Notes: generated from the sequence alone by a model not told the origin. Shown: positions 1 through 9,561, counted from the stretch's first letter. The stretch: DNA of 64,000 nucleotides from Myxococcales bacterium (GCA_016794365.1 JAEUKB010000029.1:54086-118085), one strand, 5' to 3'. Numbers and translations: made by a program.

Positions 1-1212
1 TTGGCCCTGATTCAGCCCGCGCGCTTGGTCGGGCTCGAAGAACACCTGATCCTGGCGACGCGAGCGAACGCGGTGCTGGATCTGATCACGGCGCTTTTGG
101 TTGCGGCGATTGGGCGACGGCTGGGCATGGGACAGCTGGCGCAGCTCTTGGGTTTTGGCGCGGTGATTGTGTCGCCGCCGCTGCTGATGCTCTCGACGCA
201 CGGGCTGAGCGAGCCGCTCGTGACCTGCCTGCTCACCTTCGCGGTCTATCTGGCGCTGTCCGTCCACGACGCCAAGACGAGTCAACGCAAAGATCAGCGG
301 ACGCTGCTCGCGGGGCTTCTTTTGGGTCTGGCGCAGCTGGTCCGAGTCGATGCGGTGCTTGGCATTCCGGCGGTGCTCGTGCTGATCGCACTCGGATCGA
401 GCGACCGATCGCAGCGCATTCGTCTCTGTGCGCTGTGTCTTGTGGTCTGGGCGGTGACGTTTGCGCCGTGGCCGCTGCGCAACCTGCGCCTGTTTGGCTC
501 GCCGCACTTTGGTGGCTCGCCGTGGATTGATCAAGAAGGCGCGCCGCTGCGACTGGGAATGATGCGCTGGTATCAGACCTGGGCCACTGGACAGACCGAC
601 GGAGAAGGCTTTGACCTGTTCCTCGTGGCCCGTCACGCGCCGCTGCCGCCCCATCGGCCCAACGTCATCACGCCGCTGATGTACGACGACGAAGCCGAGC
701 GCACCGAGCTGGCATCCCTGTTTGACAAGTACAATCGCGAAGGCTTGTCTCCGGCGGTGGATCGACAGTTTTATCGGCTCGCAGCGAAGCGACTGGTGCG
801 TCATCCGGTTCGCGTGCTTGTGCTGCTGCCGCTGCGACGCTTACAGACCTTGTGGTCGCCGATGCCACCGTATGAAATGGGCATCAAGTCGTCTCTGTTG
901 CGACTGCCCGAGCTGCGTGCGCGCTGGGATCGATTGGACTCGATGCTGCTGTTTTTGTCGCTCGCGGGAACGTGCTTTGCGCTCAGTGAGCCGAACAAGC
1001 GTCGCTGGGTGGTCGCGCTGTGGCTGATTCCGTTGGTGCGCAGCGGTGCGTTTGTCTACCTGCATCCGATTCCGCTTCAGCGCTACTTCGTCGAAGCGAT
1101 GCCGATCGTGCTGCTGTTTTCCGGCTATGCCCTGGCCTGGCCGCTGGCGCGTCTGCGAGAGCTTCTGTCCGTGATGGTGCGGCGATCGGCCTGTAGCGAG
1201 CCCACGCTGTAG
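1..1212 (+). CDS. Glycosyltransferase family 39-like membrane protein, 5' end cut off
   Basis: The frame is open from the first base, so the true start probably lies to the left and the TTG at 1 is only formal. The 403 visible residues hold a series of hydrophobic helices with short loops, including an arginine/aspartate-containing helix near residue 115 and a 'PWPLRN' loop near residue 157. This layout is typical of the GT39/ArnT-like superfamily, which moves sugars from polyprenyl-phosphate donors in the inner membrane. The N-terminal catalytic loop that would settle the family is outside the window. The gene is convergent with the regulator to its right, with about 20 bases between them. 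Family call moderate, substrate unknown. Confidence 0.6.
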   Translation: MALIQPARLVGLEEHLILATRANAVLDLITALLVAAIGRRLGMGQLAQLLGFGAVIVSPPLLMLSTHGLSEPLVTCLLTFAVYLALSVHDAKTSQRKDQRTLLAGLLLGLAQLVRVDAVLGIPAVLVLIALGSSDRSQRIRLCALCLVVWAVTFAPWPLRNLRLFGSPHFGGSPWIDQEGAPLRLGMMRWYQTWATGQTDGEGFDLFLVARHAPLPPHRPNVITPLMYDDEAERTELASLFDKYNREGLSPAVDRQFYRLAAKRLVRHPVRVLVLLPLRRLQTLWSPMPPYEMGIKSSLLRLPELRARWDRLDSMLLFLSLAGTCFALSEPNKRRWVVALWLIPLVRSGAFVYLHPIPLQRYFVEAMPIVLLFSGYALAWPLARLRELLSVMVRRSACSEPTL

Positions 1213-1232
1213 CGTCGCGCGCGGTGCAGTGC

Positions 1233-3020
1233 TTAGCCGGGCTTGCGCGGGCGAAAGCGCTCGACGTAGCGGTTGAGGTGCATCTTCACGGTGCTTCCGT
1301 CGGCGATGTTGAGCTTCCGCGCCAGCGCCGAGTAGTTGATGCTCTTGCTGACTTCATCGATGTTGCCCAGGTCGGTGGCCGTCGCGACGAACACGGGCTT
1401 TAGATACTTTTCGACGAAGGTCTGAAGCTCGCCCCATCCGGCTGCGCTGTCACCGTGATCGGCCACAAACGCGGCAATCGCTGCCGACGCCATCTTTTCC
1501 CAGTCCACCGAGCGGTTGTCGGGCGGCTTTTCCAGCAACCGGGCCTTTTTGTACTTGCCACTGTCTCGGGCCATCAGCGGCAAGTCGGGCGCACTCACGC
1601 TGAGCTGTCCTCGGCCTTCGCGCAGCGCCGCATCGACCAGCGGGACATCGATTTCCCCCACCCGCTGTGCCGAGGGCAGTCGATCCACAAAGTTTTCCAG
1701 GTCGCGAAAGTTGCCCGGCAGTGGATCGCTCATCACGCTACGCAGTGCCGCCGGAGACAGCGCATCCGCCACCCGCAGCGAGCTACCGCGAACGGTCTTG
1801 AGCTGCAAAAACGCCAAGACATCTTCTGGTCGCTCTCGCAGCGGTGGAACCCGAATCACTGCCGACGACAGCCGATACCACAGGTCATCGCGGAAGTGCT
1901 TCATCCGAAACTCTGCTTCGTCAAGCTGCGCGTTGCTGGCACAGACCAGTTGCACATCGGCGCGCCGTGGCTTCGGATCCCCGAGTCGCTGGTATTCGCC
2001 GCGCGTATCCAGAAAGCGCAGCAGCGCCTTTTGGACATCCAGGCTCATCTCGCCCAGCTCATCCAGAAACAGCGTGCCTTCGTGGCTGGCTTCCACCAGG
2101 CCTTGGACATCGTTGACTGCGCCGGTAAACGAGCCTCGTCGCGCGCCAAACAGCTGCGCATACAGCAAGTCTCGGTCGAGCAGCGCGCAGTTGAGCGCCG
2201 CAAACGGACCCTTGCTGCGTGGCGAGTAGCGGTGATAGCAGCGCGCCAGCCATTCTTTGCCCGCGCCCGTCGGTCCAAGCAGCACCGTGCGGCGTCCTTG
2301 CTCTGCCGCTTCAGCCACCCGTCGCAGCACATCGCGCATCACCGGCGATGACACGATCATGCCATCGACCCGTCGCTGGAACTGCTCCAGCCGCATGTTC
2401 TGTTCGTGGATGTAGACGCGAATGCGGTCGAGCACTACGCCAATCTGCGGATCGTAGGTGCCGCCACTGGTCGAGACGATGTGCAGCGCATGATCATCGG
2501 CAAGCTGAAAGCTGGCTCCGTCGATGTCCACCTTGCCCGATGGTCCCAGCTCGGCGTGTAAGTCCACGGTCTGCGGCGACAGCCAGTCGTTGATGGCCGC
2601 CACGACTTGATCACCAAAGTCCGTCTCATCTTTCCAATCGGCGGGGCGCGGCTCTCCCAGCGAGCTGATGCCACTGCCACGCGGTGCCAGATCCACGGTC
2701 ACATCGCCTTCGACATAGACCGGCATGCCCGGTTGCAGCCGCAGCGATGTGCCATTGCGACTGTGCAGCTCCAGAAGCTCTAGCGAACCATCGATAAGCG
2801 CCGTCACCAGCAAGTGATTGGCCGACACGCGCATCGATTCCACCTTGACGGTCAGGATGCGCCGCGACTCAGTCGCCCAGGCTTGCCCACGGTTTTCCAG
2901 TCGCAGCCGGTTCGCGTCCGGCATCCTACCAATCAGAAGACTCGTCCCCGGTGTGACCTCGTAGGACAGCGGCTCCGGGAGATCCCGAACACGGATGATA
3001 ACGCGTGGCACCATGTCCAT
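1233..3020 (-). CDS. FHA-domain sigma-54-dependent transcriptional activator
   Basis: 595 residues. Residues about 20-110 look like a forkhead-associated domain, a phosphothreonine reader, with 'SANHL' near 66 and 'SRNGTSL' near 87. The AAA+ domain of bacterial enhancer-binding proteins follows: Walker A GPTGAGKE (249-256), a sigma-54 contact loop reading GSFTGA (296-301) and Walker B TLFLDE (316-321). The usual loop is GAFTGA, so the second residue is substituted. The C-terminal 40 residues ('NYSALARKLNI') look like a helix-turn-helix. An FHA sensor in place of a receiver suggests control by a Ser/Thr kinase; the window encodes kinases, but no partner is shown. Divergent from the Fe-S oxidoreductase, about 110 bp apart. 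Confidence 0.9.
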   Translation of the reverse strand: MDMVPRVIIRVRDLPEPLSYEVTPGTSLLIGRMPDANRLRLENRGQAWATESRRILTVKVESMRVSANHLLVTALIDGSLELLELHSRNGTSLRLQPGMPVYVEGDVTVDLAPRGSGISSLGEPRPADWKDETDFGDQVVAAINDWLSPQTVDLHAELGPSGKVDIDGASFQLADDHALHIVSTSGGTYDPQIGVVLDRIRVYIHEQNMRLEQFQRRVDGMIVSSPVMRDVLRRVAEAAEQGRRTVLLGPTGAGKEWLARCYHRYSPRSKGPFAALNCALLDRDLLYAQLFGARRGSFTGAVNDVQGLVEASHEGTLFLDELGEMSLDVQKALLRFLDTRGEYQRLGDPKPRRADVQLVCASNAQLDEAEFRMKHFRDDLWYRLSSAVIRVPPLRERPEDVLAFLQLKTVRGSSLRVADALSPAALRSVMSDPLPGNFRDLENFVDRLPSAQRVGEIDVPLVDAALREGRGQLSVSAPDLPLMARDSGKYKKARLLEKPPDNRSVDWEKMASAAIAAFVADHGDSAAGWGELQTFVEKYLKPVFVATATDLGNIDEVSKSINYSALARKLNIADGSTVKMHLNRYVERFRPRKPG

Positions 3021-3130
3021 TATATGCCACCGACATCGCGGCCAAGACCTGATCGTCGCGTCGGTCGAGCCCTTGGGTTTGTGATATAAGGCAAGTCACA
3101 CGGCGGAACGCTCGGGAAGGAAAGAACCAA

Positions 3131-5299
3131 ATGGTCAGTTCGCTCTTGTTTGCTGCCTTGCTGCTCGTCGCAAGCGCAGTGTTTGTGCGCTCGGCGCTGC
3201 GGCTTTATCGAATCATGGCGCGAGGCAAGGACAACGACCTCAAGCTCACCGACCGCATCGGCGCGCGCATCGCATCGGTGCTGATTTACTTCTTCGGTCA
3301 GAAGAAGGTCGGCGAGCCGATGTCCTACGCCACTCCGGCGGGTGCCACGTCGAAGCACCACCTGTTTATCTTCTACGGCTTTCTGATCATCACCGTCGGC
3401 ACGATCGAGTTCATGATCCAGGGGCTCTTGTGGGACATCGTGCCGGGCTTCAGCTTCCGCATGATCCTCGGGCCGCTGTATCCGGTCTTGTCGTGGAGCA
3501 TCGACATCTTCAACGGAATCGTGCTCGGCATGATCCTGTATGCCTACTTCCGTCGCGTGGTCGTTAAGCCTCGGCTGATTCCGCTCTCGGGAGACGCCGC
3601 GTTTATCCTGGCGCAGATCGGCCTGCTGATGGTCAGCCACTTCGGCTTCCACGGCTTTCACTACGCCTCGGCAGCCAGTCCCGAAAGCTACGGTCCACTG
3701 TCGGATGCCATTGGCAAAGCGATGGTCGGCACGGGCGGCGCTCACGTCGTGAGCGAAGTGTCGCGCTGGGTTCACGCGGGCATCTTGCTGTTCTTCCTCA
3801 ACTACCTGCCGTACTCGAAGCACATCCACATCCTTGGGTCGATGCCGAACATCTACTTCCGCAAGCTCGATCAAAAGGGAGTGATGCCCAAGCTCAACCT
3901 CGACGATGAGCAGGACTGGGGCGTCGGCAAGATCGAGCAGTTTTCTCACAAGTCGCTGCTGGATCAGTACGCCTGTACCGAGTGTGCGCGCTGCTCGAAC
4001 TACTGCCCGGCGTACAACACCGACAAGCCGCTGTCGCCGATGCATCTCATCCATGACCTCAAGGACGAGATGAAGGCGCGCGGCGACCTGGCGATGCAGA
4101 TTGATGCGCTCAAGAAGCAAGCCGGGGTTACTGCGACGGACAAGAGCGAAGCCGATGCGCAGCTTGAAAAAGCGCCCGAGCCGCTCAAGAAGCAGATTGC
4201 GGATCTTCAGACCCAGCTCGATGAGCTGCCGCCGCTCGTGGGAGGCCGCATCAAGGACGAGACGCTGTGGTCGTGTACGACCTGTGGTGCGTGCCAAGAA
4301 GTCTGCCCAGTCTTTATCGATCACCCGCTGAAGATTCAGCAGATGAAGACCCACCTGGTGCTGACCGAAGGCCGCATGCCGACCGAGCTACAGCGGACGT
4401 TCCAAAACCTGGAACGCAACGGCAACCCGTGGGGCATCAACGCCGACGAGCGCATGGCCTGGGCCGAGGATCTGGAAGTCCCGGTGCCCACCGTGTCCGA
4501 GCGACCGGACTTTGAGTACCTGCTGTTTGTCGGCTGCGCGGCGGCGTACGACGACCGGATCAAGAAGTCGATGCGTGCGCTCGTGGAAGTGCTGCACGCG
4601 GCGGGAACCAGCTTCGCGGTGCTCGGCAAGAAGGAAGGCTGCTCCGGGGATCCGGCACGACGCGCGGGCAACGAGTTCCTGTTCCAAGAGCAGGCGCAGG
4701 CCAACGTCGAAGCGCTCAACGAAGCCAACGTCAAGCGCATCGTCACAAGCTGCCCGCACTGCTTCCACACCCTGAAGAACGAATACCCGCAGTTTGGCGG
4801 CAAGTACGAAGTGCTGCATCACTCCGAGCTGCTCGCGCACCTGCTTTCGACGGGCAAGCTGCAGGCTGAAACGAAGATGAACCAGAAGGTGACGTTCCAT
4901 GACTCGTGCTACCTGGGTCGCTGGAACGGCATCTACGACGCGCCGCGAACGGTGCTGGAAGCGGTGTCGTCCGGCGAGCTGGTCGAGCTGGGTCGCAAAA
5001 AAGAGCGCGGCTTCTGCTGCGGCGCAGGCGGCGGTCGGATGTGGCAGGAAGAGCACGGTCCGCGCGTCAACCGCAACCGCACCGAAGAAGTGCTCCAGAG
5101 CGGTGCCGAGGTCGCAGCCGTCGCTTGTCCGTTCTGCACCATCATGATCACCGATGGCGTCAAGGACGCGCAGGCCGAAGAAAAGGTCCAAGTCCTCGAC
5201 ATCGCCGAAGTGGTCCGCAAGTCGCTCAAGAACATGGCAGCCAAGAAGGCCCAGGCCCAAGCCCCCGAAGCGCAGAGCCAGGCCTCGACGGAAAGCTAA
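3131..5299 (+). CDS. Membrane-bound (Fe-S)-binding oxidoreductase with two CCG domains
   Basis: 722 residues. The first 240 residues hold several membrane helices with histidines, resembling the NarI/HdrE-type cytochrome b subunit. Two 4Fe-4S motifs follow: Cys282/285/288/292 and Cys382/385/388/392, joined by a helical insert. The C-terminal part has two cysteine-rich CCG domains, as in HdrD and GlpC ('FVGCAAAYDDR' and 'CCGAGGGRMW'). Proteins of this layout are often encoded with electron-transfer flavoprotein genes and are thought to pass electrons from ETF to the quinone pool; no etf genes are visible here. A purine-rich stretch (GGAAGGAAAG) sits just upstream of the ATG. The tail is Ala/Gln-rich. 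Confidence 0.88.
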   Translation: MVSSLLFAALLLVASAVFVRSALRLYRIMARGKDNDLKLTDRIGARIASVLIYFFGQKKVGEPMSYATPAGATSKHHLFIFYGFLIITVGTIEFMIQGLLWDIVPGFSFRMILGPLYPVLSWSIDIFNGIVLGMILYAYFRRVVVKPRLIPLSGDAAFILAQIGLLMVSHFGFHGFHYASAASPESYGPLSDAIGKAMVGTGGAHVVSEVSRWVHAGILLFFLNYLPYSKHIHILGSMPNIYFRKLDQKGVMPKLNLDDEQDWGVGKIEQFSHKSLLDQYACTECARCSNYCPAYNTDKPLSPMHLIHDLKDEMKARGDLAMQIDALKKQAGVTATDKSEADAQLEKAPEPLKKQIADLQTQLDELPPLVGGRIKDETLWSCTTCGACQEVCPVFIDHPLKIQQMKTHLVLTEGRMPTELQRTFQNLERNGNPWGINADERMAWAEDLEVPVPTVSERPDFEYLLFVGCAAAYDDRIKKSMRALVEVLHAAGTSFAVLGKKEGCSGDPARRAGNEFLFQEQAQANVEALNEANVKRIVTSCPHCFHTLKNEYPQFGGKYEVLHHSELLAHLLSTGKLQAETKMNQKVTFHDSCYLGRWNGIYDAPRTVLEAVSSGELVELGRKKERGFCCGAGGGRMWQEEHGPRVNRNRTEEVLQSGAEVAAVACPFCTIMITDGVKDAQAEEKVQVLDIAEVVRKSLKNMAAKKAQAQAPEAQSQASTES

Positions 5300-5309
5300 G
5301 CCAACTTAC

Positions 5310-7568
5310 GTGTCTGTAGATCCCGACAAACCAAGCCCATCGTCACCTGTCGCGCCCAGCCGGATCCTGGAGCTGTGGCAGGCGCTGTATCCGCCAGTGC
5401 TGGGCATGCTGGCGGTGGTGCTGTTGTATGTGGCGCTGTTTGGGATCGACTTTCTGCTGGGGGCCGAGCTGAAGGTGATGGGCGTCGGCGATGCGGCCAC
5501 GGCGCAGCGGGTGATGACGCGCTACGGACGGACGCTGCTCCATCATCAGGTGCGCGTGCTCGGCTGCTACGTCGCCATCGGGGCGGCGCTTGGGCTGTGC
5601 ATTCAGCTGGTCATCCAGCTATGGGAACGCAGCGGGGCCTGGCCCAGCCGTCGCAGTCGTCCGCGCAGCCTGGAAACCCCGCTGTCTTTGCCGCCGTCGC
5701 CCTGGCCGCTCGGTCGGCGGCTGCTCGTGAGTGCCGGTTCCGCGCTGTGTCTGCACCTGTTTCTGCTGTCGCGCGCAATCATCTTGCGACCGGCGCTGTT
5801 TGCCGAAGCGCTGTATGACCGAGGCGGTCGCGGCAAAGCCCTGATGGTGTGGCTGACCCATGGCACCGGCGGGCTGCTCTTGTGGATGCTCGGGGTCGGT
5901 CTGTCGCTGTTTTTGCTGCTGGCACCGCTGCTCTCGGTCCGTGGTCGCCGCTTCTTTGCCGACCTGTGGCTGTATCACAAGCCGTGGCTGGGACTGCTTG
6001 GGGTGGGGGCGATGGTCGCCGGGCTGCTGCTGCGATCGTCGCCGAGTCCTTCGCGTAAGCCTGCCCGTTCTGCGCGGGCTCCGTCCCTGCTCATCATTGC
6101 GGTCGATAGCCTGCGGGCGGATCGGCTGTTTCAGGGCCAGCGCATCGTGGCTCCGGCGATGACGGCGCTGTCCGAGCGGAGCGTGCGCCTGTCCCAAGCG
6201 CATGTCTCGGTGCCGCGTACGTTTCCATCGTTTGTGACGCTGCTCACCGGGCGCTATCCCTATCATCACGGCATCCGCACCATGTTTCCGACGCACAAAG
6301 AGCGTCAGTCGGTGCCGGTGGCGCTGCCGCAGCTGCTCAAGGCGCACGGCTACCAGACGGCGGTGGTGTCGGACTTCTGCGGCGAGATCTTTTCGCGCAT
6401 CGACCTGGGCTTTGATCGCGTCGAGGTGCCTTCCTTCGATGCGCGCGCCCTGGTGCTCCAGCGCGGCGTGACCGTTCACCGCAACCTGCTGCCGTACCTG
6501 TCGGGCGCGGGGCTGGGCACGCTCGGGATCGACTGGGGACAGCGCGTATTTCCAGAGCTAGAAGGCGTGTCCGAGCTGGCCGATCCCAAGCTGCTCAGCC
6601 AGCGCGCGCTCCAGATCCTGCGGGAGCAGTCGAAGTCCGATGCGCCGTTTTTTATGACGGTGTTCTTTTCGACCGCGCACTTTCCCTACGCCGCGCAGGC
6701 GCCGTACTACCGGCGCTTCATGGACCCGAGCTATCGCGGGCCGTTTCTGTACTACAAGCCACCGCTGATTGATGTGTCCTCGCCCGCCGATGTCGCGGCG
6801 GTGCAGGCGCTGTATGACGGCGCGGTGGCCGCAGCAGACGCGGGGGTGCAGGCGCTGCTCGATGGGCTCAAGGCCATGGGCCGGGCCGACGACACCATCG
6901 TGGTCCTACTGTCCGATCATGGCGAAAACCTATACGACGAACCGGGACGCGGCATGGGCCACGGCGATCACCTGGAAGGCAACCAGTCGCTGCGGGTGCC
7001 GGTGCTGATTCACGATCCGATCCATCGCTTTCCGCCGCATACGGTGGCGGGCCTGACCCGTGACATCGATCTGGTGCCGACGCTGCTTTCGCTGCTCGGC
7101 CAGCCGGTGGACCCTTCGCTGCGTGCGCAGCTTGACGGGATGGATCTGCGGCCCCTGCTGCAAGGTCAGCGCGACAGCTTGGGCCTGACCTCGCTGGCGG
7201 AAACCGAGCTGTGGTTTACCCCGACCGGACCGGGCTTTGCGTCGGACCAGCGGCTGCCGTATCCCGATGTGACCTCGACGACCGATATCTCGCCCGATGA
7301 CGACATCGCTGTGCTCGAGCGCTATCGCGATCTGGTGACGGTGGCCAAGCATCGCGCGCTGCGCACCGAGCGCTACAAGATCATCTACCGGCCCACGCGC
7401 AACGGGCCGCGCTACAGCATCTATGACGTGATCAAAGACCCGCGTGAGGTCCATGATCTGGTGACGGAACAGCCCGCGCTGCTCAGCCAGCTTCAGGCCG
7501 CGCTGTTTGCCGCGCTCGCCAGCGATCCCAGCGTCGAGATCACCGGCGACTTCATCCTGCCCAAGTAG
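5310..7568 (+). CDS. Membrane-anchored sulfatase/phosphatase-superfamily enzyme with Thr in the nucleophile position
   Basis: The frame is open from 5154, but that would overlap the previous gene by 146 bases. GTG at 5310, ten bases after its stop, gives 752 residues; no strong ribosome site is visible. About five membrane helices fill residues 20-245. A sulfatase-fold domain follows: a metal-binding 'AVDSLRADR' near residue 266, the active-site block TFPSFVTLLTGR from about Thr304, and 'LSDHGEN' near 535. In formylglycine sulfatases the nucleophile is Cys or Ser; here threonine stands there, as in lipoteichoic acid synthase and phosphoethanolamine transferases. The protein is therefore more likely a phospho- or phosphoglycerol-transferase-like envelope enzyme than a sulfatase. 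Substrate unknown. Confidence 0.8.
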   Translation: MSVDPDKPSPSSPVAPSRILELWQALYPPVLGMLAVVLLYVALFGIDFLLGAELKVMGVGDAATAQRVMTRYGRTLLHHQVRVLGCYVAIGAALGLCIQLVIQLWERSGAWPSRRSRPRSLETPLSLPPSPWPLGRRLLVSAGSALCLHLFLLSRAIILRPALFAEALYDRGGRGKALMVWLTHGTGGLLLWMLGVGLSLFLLLAPLLSVRGRRFFADLWLYHKPWLGLLGVGAMVAGLLLRSSPSPSRKPARSARAPSLLIIAVDSLRADRLFQGQRIVAPAMTALSERSVRLSQAHVSVPRTFPSFVTLLTGRYPYHHGIRTMFPTHKERQSVPVALPQLLKAHGYQTAVVSDFCGEIFSRIDLGFDRVEVPSFDARALVLQRGVTVHRNLLPYLSGAGLGTLGIDWGQRVFPELEGVSELADPKLLSQRALQILREQSKSDAPFFMTVFFSTAHFPYAAQAPYYRRFMDPSYRGPFLYYKPPLIDVSSPADVAAVQALYDGAVAAADAGVQALLDGLKAMGRADDTIVVLLSDHGENLYDEPGRGMGHGDHLEGNQSLRVPVLIHDPIHRFPPHTVAGLTRDIDLVPTLLSLLGQPVDPSLRAQLDGMDLRPLLQGQRDSLGLTSLAETELWFTPTGPGFASDQRLPYPDVTSTTDISPDDDIAVLERYRDLVTVAKHRALRTERYKIIYRPTRNGPRYSIYDVIKDPREVHDLVTEQPALLSQLQAALFAALASDPSVEITGDFILPK

Positions 7569-7597
7569 TCCGCGCAGTCCCGGCCCCTGGGGTCCGC

Positions 7598-7810
7598 AGC
7601 GATGCCCCGGTGAAGCCCTGTGGGGGCCAAGTTCACGGCGAGCGATCCCCCGGTAAAGCCTTGTGGGGGCCCAGTTCACGGTGAGCGATCCCCCGGTAAA
7701 GCCTTGTGGGGGCCCAGTTCACGGTGAGCGATGCCCCGGTAAAGCCTTGTGGGGCCCAAGTTCACGGCGAGCGATGCCCCGGTAAAGCGCTGTGGGGGCC
7801 CCGTTCGTGG
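7598..7810. repeat. Five tandem copies of a 43-bp GC-rich repeat with internal hairpin
   Basis: Units begin AGCGAT at 7598, 7641, 7684, 7727 and 7770, an exact 43-base period. The middle copies are nearly identical and the last decays after 7800. Each unit holds CCCCC...GGGGG arms about 13 bases apart, so each can fold into a small hairpin. The period is not a multiple of three and there are no spacers, so this is neither coding nor CRISPR. It fills most of the 391-bp gap after the sulfatase-fold gene; the remainder (about 7811-7948) shows nothing I recognise apart from the upstream region of the kinase gene. Confidence 0.93.
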
Positions 7811-7948
7811 CCGCTGTGTGTGGCCAGTGGCAGGACCACCTTGCGCGCGCTGGTTTCGTAGATCCGCAAAGCGGGATATACTGACTGTGCCGTGCCGTAT
7901 TTCCTGCGTCTTATGCTCACCCTGGAAACCCTCGCGCAGTCCGTGGGC

Positions 7949-7954
7949 AGGAGG
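7949..7954 (+). promoter_or_regulatory. Strong ribosome binding site AGGAGG for the kinase gene
   Basis: AGGAGG lies five bases before the ATG at 7960 and fixes that start. Confidence 0.85.
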
Positions 7955-7959
7955 TCGAG

Positions 7960-9486
7960 ATGATCGGCCAAATGCTCGACCGCTTTCGTGTGGTCGCCCA
8001 GCTGGGCGAGGGCGGCATGGGCGCAGTCTACGAAGCGCTCGATGAGCAAAACGGGCAGCGGGTGGCCATCAAGGTGCTCCACAAAGAGCACGCGTCGAAT
8101 CAGCAGATTGCGCTGCGCTTTATCAACGAAGCCCGCGCCATCAACGTGGTGGATCACCCCGGCATCGTGCAAGTCTCGACGATTGGTCAGCTACCCGACG
8201 GCACCGCCTACATCGTGATGGAGCTGCTCAAGGGCGAGACGCTGAGCGTCCGCATGAAGCGCTCGCCCGGTAGCAAGCTGCCGGTGCTGGAGTGTGTGCG
8301 CCTGGGCAAGCAGATCGCGTCCGCCCTGGCCGCCGCCCACGCCAAGTCGATCGTCCACCGAGACTTGAAGCCTGACAACATCATCATCGTCCCGGACCCG
8401 GCGATTCCGGGGGCGGAGCGGACCAAGCTGCTCGACTTCGGCATCGCGAAGGTCAAGCAGGAGTACCAAGCGAACGACCAGCTCCAGACGCGCGCGGGCG
8501 TGATGATGGGCACGCCGCTGTATATGTCGCCCGAGCAGTGCAAAAACGCGGGCGATGTCGATGACAAGGCGGATGTCTACTCGCTCGGGGTGATGCTGTA
8601 TCGAATGCTGTCGGGCAAGCCGCCGTTTTCGGCAGCGGGCACGGGCGAGCTGATGGCGATGCACATCTACATGCAGCCGCAGCCGCTCAAAGAGCACGAC
8701 GCGGCGCTGCCCGAGCCGATCGTGGACTTGGTTCACCGCATGCTGGCCAAGCAGCGGCAGGACCGTCCGTCGATGTCGCAGGTCGAGCAAGAGCTGGAAA
8801 AGATCAACGTCAAGGTGAGCGCGATGGTCCCGGCGATCAAGCTGGCGGCGAATCCGCAGCTGGCGACGCTGCCGATTCAGTCGGGACCGCATCAGGCGGA
8901 AGCCAAGACGGTGCTGTCGGATGGATCGGGCTACCAGATTCCCGCACCACGGGCCAGCGATGGCGCGACGATGATGCCAACGCCGTCTCCGGGGGCGGAA
9001 GGAAGCGGTCGCACCCTGCGGATCGTGCTGGTGGCGGTGGTGACGCTCGCCGTGCTCGCGGTCGGAGCCGGTGTGGTCGCTTGGCTGCAAAAGCGCAGTC
9101 AGATCAAGCTGGACCCAAACGACCCGAAGTCGATGGTGCAGACGGTCGATAAGCTGGTGGCGGACGCAAACAGCCCGCGCCCCGTGACGCCCAAGCCCAG
9201 CAGCAAGATCGTCAACTGGCACATCGAGAGCAGTCCGCCCGGTGCCGAGGTCTATCAGCTCAGCAAAGACGAGCTGCTCGGCAAGACACCGCTGCGGATT
9301 GAGCAGCCGATTCAGCCCGGCGAAGTGCAAGTCGAGCTGCGGCTGGCGGGCTATGCGCCCAAGCGACTGACGCTGGCCTGCGATCGCGACCAGGAGCCGC
9401 CCTCGGTGACGCTGGAGCCCGAAAAGCCCGAGCCCGCTGCCAAAGGCAAGAAGGCCAAAGGCAAGAAGACCAAAGGCAAGAAGTAG
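7960..9486 (+). CDS. Membrane Ser/Thr protein kinase with PEGA-like extracytoplasmic tail
   Basis: 508 residues. The kinase domain is complete: glycine loop GEGGMG (16-21), Lys38 in 'VAIKVL', catalytic HRDLKPDN, DFG and 'GTPLYMSPEQ'. A single membrane helix near residues 345-370 puts the C-terminus outside the cytoplasm. That part contains a PEGA-like beta-rich segment ('SSPPGAEVY', 'GKTPLRI', 'LRLAGYAPKRL') and ends in a Lys-Gly tail built from three copies of a KGKK unit. PEGA domains are thought to bind surface structures, so the protein could sense the envelope. It stands alone between the 43-bp repeat array and the flippase gene. Confidence 0.93.
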   Translation: MIGQMLDRFRVVAQLGEGGMGAVYEALDEQNGQRVAIKVLHKEHASNQQIALRFINEARAINVVDHPGIVQVSTIGQLPDGTAYIVMELLKGETLSVRMKRSPGSKLPVLECVRLGKQIASALAAAHAKSIVHRDLKPDNIIIVPDPAIPGAERTKLLDFGIAKVKQEYQANDQLQTRAGVMMGTPLYMSPEQCKNAGDVDDKADVYSLGVMLYRMLSGKPPFSAAGTGELMAMHIYMQPQPLKEHDAALPEPIVDLVHRMLAKQRQDRPSMSQVEQELEKINVKVSAMVPAIKLAANPQLATLPIQSGPHQAEAKTVLSDGSGYQIPAPRASDGATMMPTPSPGAEGSGRTLRIVLVAVVTLAVLAVGAGVVAWLQKRSQIKLDPNDPKSMVQTVDKLVADANSPRPVTPKPSSKIVNWHIESSPPGAEVYQLSKDELLGKTPLRIEQPIQPGEVQVELRLAGYAPKRLTLACDRDQEPPSVTLEPEKPEPAAKGKKAKGKKTKGKK

Positions 9487-9561
9487 CGCCGGGGGCCGTC
9501 TCGACCTTGGGTTGTGCTGCGGCTTGCCATCGCGCGGTAGGGGCGACCATACTCTCGGCCC

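Noticed and set aside
1455..2351. Plus-strand open frame of 298 codons over the sigma-54 activator
   Set aside because: Antisense to the AAA+ domain; low-complexity Arg/Gln composition.
3020..4354. Long minus-strand open frame of 444 codons over the Fe-S oxidoreductase
   Set aside because: It is antisense to a gene with clear Fe-S motifs, is rich in Arg/His/Val typical of shadow frames in GC-rich DNA, and has no motif of its own.
7598..7810. Possible CRISPR array
   Set aside because: The 43-bp units abut directly with no variable spacers and no cas genes are near.
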